A DNA stretch of 7,625 nucleotides from Deltaproteobacteria bacterium RBG_13_49_15 (lineage in GTDB: Bacteria; Desulfobacterota; Desulfobacteria; Desulfobacterales; UBA2156): NCBI GenBank assembly GCA_001797695.1, contig MGQD01000034.1, positions 1 through 7,625 on the forward strand, in the 5' to 3' direction. This document shows positions 1-5,518 of the stretch, in pieces. The notes under the pieces were generated by a model. That model was not told the origin of the DNA. It saw only the letters and a list, made by a program, of their open reading frames with translations, and made no database searches. Position 1 is the stretch's first letter, and each line of letters starts with the position of its first letter. A program made the position numbers and the translations under genes.

Positions 1-88
1 TCCTAAAAAACAGCGCTTGAACTGAACCATCCCTGCATTGGTGATCCTAAAAAACAGCGCTTGAACTGAACCATCCCTGCATTGGTGA
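1..88. repeat. Exact 44-bp tandem duplication at window edge
   Basis: Bases 1-44 and 45-88 are identical (both begin TCCTAAAAAACAGCG and end GCATTGGTGA). The unit lies inside the start of alaS. Because 44 is not a multiple of three, the leftmost copy is read in another frame and meets a TAG stop at 3-5. The repeat begins exactly at base 1, so its true left extent is unknown. Copy 45-88 encodes the conserved AlaRS segment; copy 1-44 is the surplus one. A contig-end assembly artefact is the likeliest cause, though a real duplication cannot be excluded from sequence alone. Confidence 0.95.
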
Positions 89-197
89 ATAGAAGCGTGG
101 GGTCATCGGATGGAACAAGGGATGAACTCCGGACTACCCGGTGGTCGTATTTTTTAAAAAAATCCAGAAAGTAGGTGCGAACCTCGTTTCCGGTCAT
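3..197 (-). CDS. alaS: Alanyl-tRNA synthetase, N-terminal fragment interrupted by the 44-bp duplication
   Basis: AlaRS charges tRNA-Ala in the cytoplasm and is normally about 870-880 residues. Only its first about 51 residues are recognisable here. They start MTGNEVR and contain the class II synthetase N-terminal motifs SSSLVPSDDPTLLFTNAGM (24-42) and VQFKRCFLG (43-51). After residue 51 the reading frame enters the second copy of the 44-bp repeat, gives 13 unrelated residues and stops at 3-5. The ATG is 3 bp after the recA stop and has a GGAG ribosome site about 6 nt upstream, inside the end of recA, so translation is probably coupled to recA. alaS is essential, so the stop is more likely an assembly-edge error than a true pseudogene. 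Identity is very sure; integrity cannot be judged. Confidence 0.9.
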   Translation of the reverse strand: MTGNEVRTYFLDFFKKYDHRVVRSSSLVPSDDPTLLFTNAGMVQFKRCFLGSPMQGWFSSSAVF

Positions 198-200
198 AAA

Positions 201-1235
201 TTACTCCGTCTCCTTGGGATGTGTGGCTCCGGAGCCTTTATTGGAAATATCGAATACCTCTTTGGTTTTCAGTAAAACGGCATTGGCCATATCGGCGTTT
301 TCTTCAAGAAATCGTTTGGCATTTTCCCGGCCCTGACCTATCCGCTCTCCGTTGAATGAAAACCATGTTCCGCTTTTATCGATCACGTTCCATCCAACAG
401 CGGTATCGAGAAGATCCCCGGTTTTGGATATTCCTTCTCCATAGAGGATATCGAATTCCGCTTCCTTAAAGGGCGGAGCCAGTTTATTTTTTACCACCCG
501 GACTTTGGTTCGGCTTCCCACGACATCCTGCCCGTTCTTGATGGCGCTGACCCGCCGGATATCGAGTCGAAGAGATGCATAAAATTTTAATGCATTACCC
601 CCTGTGGTGGTCTCCGGGTTGCCGAAAAAGACGCCGATTTTCATCCGGATCTGGTTGATGAAAATCACCGAGGTCATGGTTTTTCCGATAGCCCCGGTCA
701 GTTTTCTCAATGCCTGAGACATGAGCCGTGCCTGAAGCCCCATGTGGGCATCTCCCATCTCTCCTTCAATCTCGGCTTTCGGGACAAGGGCAGCCACCGA
801 GTCGATGACGATGACATCGACGGCGCCGCTTCTTACCAGCATTTCCGTGATTTCAAGGGCCTGCTCACCGGTATCCGGCTGGGAAACGAGGAGTTCATCG
901 CTGTTAACACCAAGCTTTTTCGCATACAGAATATCTAGAGCATGCTCCGCATCAATGAAAGCGGCAATCCCTCCCAGCTTCTGGGCTTCGGCAACAGCAT
1001 GCAGCGCCAGGGTCGTTTTTCCGGAGGATTCGGGCCCGAATATTTCAGTGACTCTTCCTCTGGGAAGACCGCCTATCCCAAGTGCATGATCGAGTGCGAG
1101 AGATCCGGTGGAAATGACCGGAACTTGAATGATGGAATCACCTCCAAGCTTCATGATCGCGCCCTTGCCGAATTGGCGCTCGATCTGGCTGATGGCGCTT
1201 TCCACCGCCTTTTCCTTTTCCGGTGAACTCACCAT
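201..1235 (-). CDS. recA: RecA recombinase
   Basis: RecA is the DNA-dependent ATPase that forms filaments on single-stranded DNA, catalyses strand exchange and stimulates LexA self-cleavage. The 344-residue product has the usual family length. Visible landmarks are the Walker A GPESSGKT at 67-74, the catalytic glutamate in DAEHAL at about 95-100, the Walker B VIVIDS at 141-146, loop L1 around EGEMGD (157-162), and loop L2 with the signature NQIRMKIGVFFGNPETTTGG (194-213). The acidic, variable C-tail is also present. No intein or frameshift is seen. The ATG has an excellent ribosome site, AAAGGAGG at 1241-1248 on the minus strand, 5 nt away. It lies 14 bp after thpR and 3 bp before alaS. recX, which often follows recA, is absent. 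I saw no convincing LexA box directly upstream, so regulation may come from the operon promoter or one inside thpR. Confidence 0.99.
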   Translation of the reverse strand: MVSSPEKEKAVESAISQIERQFGKGAIMKLGGDSIIQVPVISTGSLALDHALGIGGLPRGRVTEIFGPESSGKTTLALHAVAEAQKLGGIAAFIDAEHALDILYAKKLGVNSDELLVSQPDTGEQALEITEMLVRSGAVDVIVIDSVAALVPKAEIEGEMGDAHMGLQARLMSQALRKLTGAIGKTMTSVIFINQIRMKIGVFFGNPETTTGGNALKFYASLRLDIRRVSAIKNGQDVVGSRTKVRVVKNKLAPPFKEAEFDILYGEGISKTGDLLDTAVGWNVIDKSGTWFSFNGERIGQGRENAKRFLEENADMANAVLLKTKEVFDISNKGSGATHPKETE

Positions 1236-1249
1236 GGCATCCTCCTTTC

Positions 1250-1846
1250 TTATGGTGACAAATGGACGCTCGAAAGCGTCGTATAAACAGCTCCTGAGGG
1301 TTTCAATTCGCTTTGAAAGAGCGTTATCCTATCCAGGACGAAGGGAGGGGACTCAAACGACCCCAACGCTTCCAGCGCTTTTGAAAGCTCCATAGGATTG
1401 ACCTGTTCCCTGAATCGTCCCAGCGTTAAATGCCCATGAAACTGCCGGTCCTCCTTTTTGTATCCGATGGATGACAGGCGATCTTGCAAAACGCACTGAA
1501 TTTGATCCAGGACCTCTTTCCGGCCGGAGAGGCCGATCCAGATGACGCGGGGGCGATTTATGCCCGGAAATAGACCGATCCCTTTTGCCGACAGAGCAAA
1601 CGGTGCAACCCCTTTCACCGCATCCTGCATCGCGTGAATAACCGGTTCCAATTTCGCCGGATCGATACAGCCCAGAAATTTGAGCGTCAGGTGAATGCTT
1701 TCGGGTCTGACCCATCTTGCTTTCAGGTGAAACGACCGCAATCGGTCTGCGAGCGCTGCAATGGATCGACGGATTTCTTCCGGAAGTTCAAACGCGATAA
1801 ACGACCGGATCCCCTCTTGCATCCTGCGTGTATTTTTATCCGCCAC
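1250..1846 (-). CDS. thpR: RNA 2',3'-cyclic phosphodiesterase (2H phosphoesterase, ThpR/LigT family)
   Basis: This family hydrolyses 2',3'-cyclic phosphate ends of RNA and can ligate tRNA half molecules in vitro; the physiological role is unsettled. The 198-residue product carries the two diagnostic HxTx motifs, HLTL at 52-55 and HLTL at 139-142, both intact, in a bilobal layout. The family N-terminal motif RSFIAFELPEE is at 14-24. Length is slightly above the usual 175-190 because of an N-terminal extension. The start used is GTG at 1846; an ATG at 1822 (residue 9) would give a more typical length. Neither has a strong ribosome site, so the start is uncertain by eight codons. The gene begins 30 bp after the DUF39 stop and ends 14 bp before recA. 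thpR upstream of recA is a recurrent bacterial arrangement, often with cinA further upstream; cinA is not present here. Confidence 0.93.
   Translation of the reverse strand: MADKNTRRMQEGIRSFIAFELPEEIRRSIAALADRLRSFHLKARWVRPESIHLTLKFLGCIDPAKLEPVIHAMQDAVKGVAPFALSAKGIGLFPGINRPRVIWIGLSGRKEVLDQIQCVLQDRLSSIGYKKEDRQFHGHLTLGRFREQVNPMELSKALEALGSFESPPFVLDRITLFQSELKPSGAVYTTLSSVHLSP
1265..1280 (-). other. Small UUCG-loop hairpin in the end of thpR, just upstream of recA
   Basis: GACGCT (1265-1270) and AGCGTC (1275-1280) are perfect inverted repeats. In the minus-strand mRNA this gives a 6-bp stem capped by UUCG. It sits within the last thpR codons, about 16 nt before the recA ribosome site (1241-1248). 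No U-run follows, so it is not a terminator. It could be an mRNA processing or stability element, or chance. Confidence 0.45.
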
Positions 1847-1876
1847 TTCGTATCCGGAAATCCATCCGTTATTCCA

Positions 1877-3049
1877 TCATTTCGCCGGAAGTGTAAACTG
1901 AGGCGTTCCCAAAAAAAACTCCCCTTTCATGATCCACTGTTTTAATGTTTCCGCAATTTCCCTTGCTTTTACCACACTTGAAAGCGGAACCGTGGGAACC
2001 GTTTCTCCGTTGATCTGAATGCTCCCGCTTTTTAATTCGGCATAGCTGACCTGACCATAGCTTTTCCGGATGCTGTTGGGATAGTCATGGCCATAATCCA
2101 CCACCTGGGTGAAGATCTCTTCATCGGATATCCCCGTATATTGGGCGACTTCTTCATTTAAAACAGGTATGGGGGCCCCCAATCCCACGGATAACGAGCA
2201 TCCGTACCCCTGAATGCTCGCACCAACCAGCCACCCCTGAGCCATCTCCTTCAAGTTGCCCATCACCCAAAGCGTCCCGGCGGGAGAGAGAGGAACCCCT
2301 TTGCCGGACCTCTTGATTGAAGGGTTGTGTTGCGTCCCGTGCCATGTCACATACCCGACCCCTCCTCCAAGAAATATCCGAGTCCCCAGTCCGATCGTCT
2401 GATAGTACGGATCGTTAAGAAGCGGGCTCAACTGACCGGCTGAACAATAATTGGCATTCCCCATCATGGGCTTGAGCGCTCCCATGTAAGTATAAATGGT
2501 TTTGTTCGTCAAATTGACCGCACAGTTATAATTCTGATACCCGTTTCTCGGATTGCAGAGCGTTGCCTGAGGAAGAGTGGCGAGATTGATCACCTTTTCG
2601 ATCATCCGGTTGGGATAGCAATCCGTACCATAGGCAAAGGCTTTCAGATAGACATCTTTCTTGGCAACCAGATCCTCGATAACATGTCCTCCTCCGTAAT
2701 TGAATTCACCCGGATAGACCTTGTTAAGCGGATCATCTTCGCACGGCTCCGTGACCCCGATATAACAGTCCACGGCGGCTAAGCCGGCATAGGCCGGAAC
2801 TTTATTCAGCCAAACCTTGGATGCCTTGATCGGAGGAACCGTATGTCCGAAATTGATAAACGCTCCTGACGAACACATGGGAGCGAACGTGCCTGTAGTC
2901 ACAACATCCACCTGTCTTGCCGCTTCCACGGCCCCTTCGGATTTGATGATCGGGATCATTTCTTCCGCAGTGACCACAACCGCGTCACCGGATCTGATTT
3001 TTTCGTTGATCTCTTCAATTGTTTTATTCACCCGATATTTCTTTTTCAC
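1877..3049 (-). CDS. Homocysteine biosynthesis protein, DUF39/HcyBio family (COG1900)
   Basis: This family is implicated in making homocysteine from aspartate semialdehyde and sulfide in methanogens and anaerobic bacteria (Methanosarcina MA1821 type). The 390-residue cytoplasmic protein matches the family core from the N-terminal helical segment (IEEINEKIRSGDAVVVTAEE) through TTGTFAPMCSSGAFINFGH (51-69) and the glycine-rich YGGGHVIEDL (118-127) to the LGGGVGYVTWHGTQHNP segment (227-243). Cysteines lie at 59, 95, 103, 144, 165, 176, 202 and 284. C59 and C144 are my candidates for the two catalytic cysteines reported in MA1821, by context only. The start is GTG at 3049 with a strong GGAGGAGGA site (3056-3064) 6 nt upstream. 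There is no CBS or NIL/ferredoxin extension, and the usual NIL-domain ferredoxin partner is not adjacent. It lies 41 bp after the M23 gene and 30 bp before thpR, so it is probably co-transcribed. Family is sure; the exact reaction is inferred from homologues. Confidence 0.9.
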   Translation of the reverse strand: MKKKYRVNKTIEEINEKIRSGDAVVVTAEEMIPIIKSEGAVEAARQVDVVTTGTFAPMCSSGAFINFGHTVPPIKASKVWLNKVPAYAGLAAVDCYIGVTEPCEDDPLNKVYPGEFNYGGGHVIEDLVAKKDVYLKAFAYGTDCYPNRMIEKVINLATLPQATLCNPRNGYQNYNCAVNLTNKTIYTYMGALKPMMGNANYCSAGQLSPLLNDPYYQTIGLGTRIFLGGGVGYVTWHGTQHNPSIKRSGKGVPLSPAGTLWVMGNLKEMAQGWLVGASIQGYGCSLSVGLGAPIPVLNEEVAQYTGISDEEIFTQVVDYGHDYPNSIRKSYGQVSYAELKSGSIQINGETVPTVPLSSVVKAREIAETLKQWIMKGEFFLGTPQFTLPAK

Positions 3050-3090
3050 CCGATATCCTCCTCCGCTCCTTTTCTCAAATCAGGTGTCCG

Positions 3091-4464
3091 TCAATCGCTT
3101 TCCGCACCGTTTAACTTCGCATCGATCCGCTTTTGAATCCACAAGGGGTCCCACCATTCCACGGGATGAACAAAAGTATGATGAATAATGATGCTGAAAT
3201 GGAGATGGTCCCCTCCGGCTAAACCGGTAAGACCGGTATGCCCGATGACTCGTCCCTTATCCGCCAGTTGACCGGTTTGTATGTCAAAACGGCTCAGGTG
3301 GGAATACATACTGAATAGACCTAATCCATGATCGATAATGATGGTTTTTCCGTAAATTCCGAGTTGATCCGCAAAAATCACCTTTCCGGCATTTGATGCA
3401 GGAACCGGCGATTGCTCAAGTGAGGCAAGGTCAACACCCAGATGAAACTGACTGTCTATGACCTTCCCCTGATAGAGGTATTCCCGGTGATCCGCAAACC
3501 CAGCCTGAGGTCCGGAATTGGGAAGCCGCAAAAAGGGGCCTTCCCAGTGCTTTTTTCGTTCCGGGTTTTTACAGATTTCCACGATTTGACGGTAATTCCG
3601 CTCCCGGAGTTCCCGGTTGACTTTCAGGAAGCGATCAATGGGGCTTCCGGATGCACCATCTCCCAGATCATCGTCGAATTCCGGCATTTTATTGTTTAAA
3701 AATTCGTCGGAAATGGTAATGACATCTTTTTTAAACGACTTGGGTTTGATTTGATGCGAAAACCCTGCCCGCACGCTGTTTCCGGCTTCATCCGTCGCCT
3801 GAATGAAAACGGTCGTGCCGGGACCCTGTTTGTGATCGAGCGCAAAATAAGAAAGATACGTCAACGGATCCTGAAATTGGCCGGAATACCCAGGGAAAAA
3901 GCGATCCCCGACCATCACCCCGTTTTGGGGGCTCGGCTCTGAAATTTTATATATAACAAGCCCTGTCCCTCCCTGGTTAAGATAATGAAATTTGCTCAAG
4001 ACCGCCACTTGAGGAGGGTGGGTGTCGATAGTGAATTCCTTTTCAACCCAAACCGTATTCCCGCTCAACCAGTTTCGCCATGACGCATCAACGGCGATGA
4101 TGCGAAGCGTTCCCTTCCCATCCTGAATTCCGAGTTTTTTCGGTTCGATCACAAGAGGATATGACTTGCGCTTTTCATCGCTTCCTGAAAAAAAGTCGGG
4201 CGAAGAAAAAGTTTCGTCAATCAGAACAATCTCCCTCCCATCCTTTATCAGGGCTGCCCGCACTTTTTTCAGGCCGCTCTTTTCATCGGATGCCGATATT
4301 GTCAGATCACGGCGAAGCCCTATGAAAATGGATTCGGGGGACATCTGAACCTGCGGCAGCCCCCCTTCAAGTTTGAAGAAAAGAAGGACAATGCAAACGA
4401 TCAAGATGATTCCAAAAACGGGGATTACGAATCGCCATTTTGTCTTTTTTTCTTTTGTTTTCAA
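3091..4464 (-). CDS. Membrane-anchored M23 (LytM-type) peptidase-domain protein with Ig-like N-terminal region
   Basis: Numbering is from the TTG at 4464 (457 residues). A lysine-rich N-terminus is followed by one membrane helix (about 12-30, FVIPVFGIILIVCIVLLFF), so the rest is probably periplasmic. Residues about 37-240 look like two beta-sandwich, Ig-like segments (SDEKSGLKKVRAAL; DTHPPQVAVL; ATDEAGNS). An Asp/Gly/Ser-rich linker follows, then an M23 domain at about 313-438. Zinc ligands H341 and D345 (FHLGVDLAS) and H422 (DHLHFS) are present, as are the catalytic histidines H389 (MYSHLS) and H420. It should therefore be an active peptidoglycan endopeptidase, unlike degenerate LytM activators, though this is inferred. 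The start is uncertain: ATG at 4521 and TTG at 4530 are in frame. I prefer 4464 because the only strong ribosome site, AGAGGAGG near 4479-4486, lies just upstream, although the 14-nt spacing is long. It heads the leftward operon. Confidence 0.88.
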   Translation of the reverse strand: MKTKEKKTKWRFVIPVFGIILIVCIVLLFFKLEGGLPQVQMSPESIFIGLRRDLTISASDEKSGLKKVRAALIKDGREIVLIDETFSSPDFFSGSDEKRKSYPLVIEPKKLGIQDGKGTLRIIAVDASWRNWLSGNTVWVEKEFTIDTHPPQVAVLSKFHYLNQGGTGLVIYKISEPSPQNGVMVGDRFFPGYSGQFQDPLTYLSYFALDHKQGPGTTVFIQATDEAGNSVRAGFSHQIKPKSFKKDVITISDEFLNNKMPEFDDDLGDGASGSPIDRFLKVNRELRERNYRQIVEICKNPERKKHWEGPFLRLPNSGPQAGFADHREYLYQGKVIDSQFHLGVDLASLEQSPVPASNAGKVIFADQLGIYGKTIIIDHGLGLFSMYSHLSRFDIQTGQLADKGRVIGHTGLTGLAGGDHLHFSIIIHHTFVHPVEWWDPLWIQKRIDAKLNGAESD

Positions 4465-4478
4465 TCGATTATATATAA

Positions 4479-4501
4479 CCTCCTCTTTTGATCGGGAGGA
4501 G
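4479..4501 (-). promoter_or_regulatory. Inverted repeat able to mask the M23 gene's Shine-Dalgarno
   Basis: In the minus-strand transcript CTCCTC (4501-4496) can pair perfectly with GAGGAG (4485-4480) across a 10-nt loop. The second arm is the Shine-Dalgarno AGAGGAGG itself. Folding would hide the ribosome site of the M23 gene if translation starts at the TTG at 4464. The layout resembles a translational switch such as a thermosensor-like or protein-responsive leader, but no known riboswitch class is recognisable. If the true start were 4521 or 4530, the same bases would simply be codons. Confidence 0.5.
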
Positions 4502-4530
4502 ACAATAACAGTTAAACCCATCGCGATCAA
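4502..4530 (-). promoter_or_regulatory. Candidate sigma-70 promoter for the leftward operon
   Basis: On the minus strand TTGATC (4530-4525) and TATTGT (4507-4502) match the -35 and -10 consensus at 4 of 6 each, with a 17-bp spacer. Transcription would start near 4496, at the edge of the SD-masking hairpin. An alternative -10, TATAAC, lies at 4568-4563 on the same strand with a poor -35. This is pattern matching only. Confidence 0.35.
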
Positions 4531-4547
4531 GGCTTCTTTTTCGTTTC

Positions 4548-4576
4548 TTGACTTTTCGACCCGTTATAGATAGATT
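4548..4576 (+). promoter_or_regulatory. Candidate sigma-70 promoter for the kdsA operon
   Basis: TTGACT (4548-4553, 5 of 6 to consensus) and TAGATT (4571-4576, 4 of 6) are separated by exactly 17 bp. The predicted start near 4583 would give a leader of about 40 nt before the kdsA ATG. The divergent leftward gene begins on the other side, so 4465-4621 is the shared control region for both operons. No operator of a known regulator is recognised. Confidence 0.5.
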
Positions 4577-4621
4577 TTTTATCTTTCATAACGCTTTGAA
4601 CAACCAACCGATAGGAAAATA

Positions 4622-5452
4622 ATGCGGCCATCTAATCAGATTCAAATCCAAGGCGACCTGACCATCGGCGGAAGAGCTCCTCTTGTATTGATAGCGGGTC
4701 CTTGCGTGATCGAAGATCCGGACACAACCTTTGAAATCGCCGCATTTCTTAAGGATCTGACCTTAAGGCTTAAAATGCCGTTTGTTTTCAAAGCATCCTA
4801 TGATAAAGCCAACCGAACCTCCATCGATTCGTTCCGGGGTCCGGGTATCCGCGATGGGCTTCAAATCCTTGACGAAATCAAACAGAAGTTACATATCTGC
4901 GTTCTTTCAGATGTCCACCGGATTTCCGAAATTTCGAAAGCCGAAAAGGTGCTCGACATGATCCAAATCCCTGCCTTTTTATGTCGGCAGACCGATTTTA
5001 TCACCGAGGTCGCCCGAACCGGCAAACCTGTCAATATCAAAAAAGGGCAGTTTTTATCGCCCAGAGATATGGGGAACGTCGTCAAAAAGGCAACCTCCAC
5101 TGGAAACCATCGGATTGTTATCACGGAACGGGGAAGCATGTTCGGCTATAATAACCTTGTCGTCGATTTCAGGGGCGTTCCGATCATGCAGACCACCGGG
5201 TACCCGGTGGTATTTGATGCCACGCATAGCGTTCAACTGCCGGGTGGAGGAGGATTAAGCTCCGGCGGCGAAAGGGAATTCGCACCGCTTTTGGCAAAAG
5301 CCGCAGTCGCTGCAGGAGTCGACGGTATTTTCATGGAAGTCCATCCCGATCCGGATAGGGCCCTGTGTGACGGCCCCAACTCCCTCAGGCTCGATACCCT
5401 CGAAAAGCTTTTAATGAGCCTTATAAAGATCCGGGAGGCGGCGGTTTCATGA
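4622..5452 (+). CDS. kdsA: 3-deoxy-8-phosphooctulonate synthase (KDO-8-P synthase), metal-dependent type
   Basis: KdsA condenses phosphoenolpyruvate with arabinose 5-phosphate to KDO-8-phosphate, the first committed step to the LPS inner-core sugar, in the cytoplasm. The 276-residue product is full length for this TIM-barrel family. Visible motifs are AGPCVIE (25-31), FKASYDKANRTS (56-67), SFRGPG (70-75), LSDVHR (95-100), the KKGQFLSP segment (140-147), GYPVVFDATHSVQLPG (193-208) and FMEVHPDPDRALCDGPNS (237-254). Cys28, His202, Glu239 and Asp250 match the four metal ligands of the metal-dependent class (Aquifex type). The E. coli type has Asn in place of the Cys. The ATG has an AGGA site 5 nt upstream. 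It is the first gene of the rightward operon, with a candidate promoter at 4548-4576. Confidence 0.98.
   Translation: MRPSNQIQIQGDLTIGGRAPLVLIAGPCVIEDPDTTFEIAAFLKDLTLRLKMPFVFKASYDKANRTSIDSFRGPGIRDGLQILDEIKQKLHICVLSDVHRISEISKAEKVLDMIQIPAFLCRQTDFITEVARTGKPVNIKKGQFLSPRDMGNVVKKATSTGNHRIVITERGSMFGYNNLVVDFRGVPIMQTTGYPVVFDATHSVQLPGGGGLSSGGEREFAPLLAKAAVAAGVDGIFMEVHPDPDRALCDGPNSLRLDTLEKLLMSLIKIREAAVS
5192..5211. repeat. 20-bp perfect palindrome inside kdsA
   Basis: ACCACCGGGT (5192-5201) is followed immediately by its exact reverse complement ACCCGGTGGT (5202-5211). In mRNA it can form an 8-bp GC-rich stem with a GUAC loop. It encodes the conserved TTGYPVV stretch of KdsA, so protein constraint explains part of it. 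It could also be a dimeric protein-binding site, but nothing else supports that. Confidence 0.6.
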
Positions 5453-5517
5453 CCTGGGCCTCTGCAGGTCGTATCGGACATCACTTGTAAATGACTTACG
5501 AGCAAAGCGTTTTCTAA
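5449..5517 (+). other. kdsA-kdsC junction: hairpin and two head-to-tail mini-ORFs
   Basis: GACCTG (5451-5456) and CAGGTC (5465-5470) form a perfect 6-bp stem, extendable to 8 bp with a U-G and an A-U pair, over the kdsA stop codon. No U-run follows, so it is not a terminator. An ATG at 5449, overlapping the kdsA stop as ATGA, opens a 13-codon ORF ending at 5490. An ATG directly after it opens an 8-codon ORF ending at 5517, one base before the kdsC ATG. GGGAGG (5433-5438) lies 10 nt before the first mini-ORF, while kdsC itself has no clear ribosome site. This could be a reinitiation relay into kdsC, or chance. The peptides are not recognisable. Confidence 0.4.
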
Positions 5518-5518
5518 A

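Noticed and set aside
136..146. 11-mer TACCCGGTGGT shared between alaS and the kdsA palindrome (5201-5211)
   Set aside because: Matches of this length are expected by chance several times in a window of this size, and both copies are coding.
742..1226. Several plus-strand ORFs of 64-115 codons opposite recA
   Set aside because: They lie antisense to a full, conserved recA, have no recognisable domains or good ribosome sites, and are explained as shadows of recA codon bias.
1236..1320. Search for a LexA/SOS box upstream of recA (CTGT at about 1287-1290 on the minus strand)
   Set aside because: No matching ACAG half-site at proper spacing; the LexA motif of this lineage is also unknown, so no claim is made.
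1353..1715. 120-codon minus-strand ORF overlapping thpR in another frame
   Set aside because: thpR in the same stretch has both HxTx motifs; the alternative product is compositionally odd and has no family features.
2168..2179. TGGGGGCCCCCA palindrome in the DUF39 gene
   Set aside because: Short, within coding sequence for Gly-Ala-Pro residues, and without a U-run or a regulatory context.
3219..3236. Direct repeat ACCGGTAAG/ACCGGTATG in the M23 gene
   Set aside because: It encodes the HTGLTGLAGG stretch of the M23 domain, where the repeated Thr-Gly-Leu codons explain it.
4568..4584. AGATA-N7-TATCT inverted repeat in the divergent control region, considered as an operator
   Set aside because: Five-base AT-rich arms are expected often in such DNA, and it partly coincides with the predicted -10 element.
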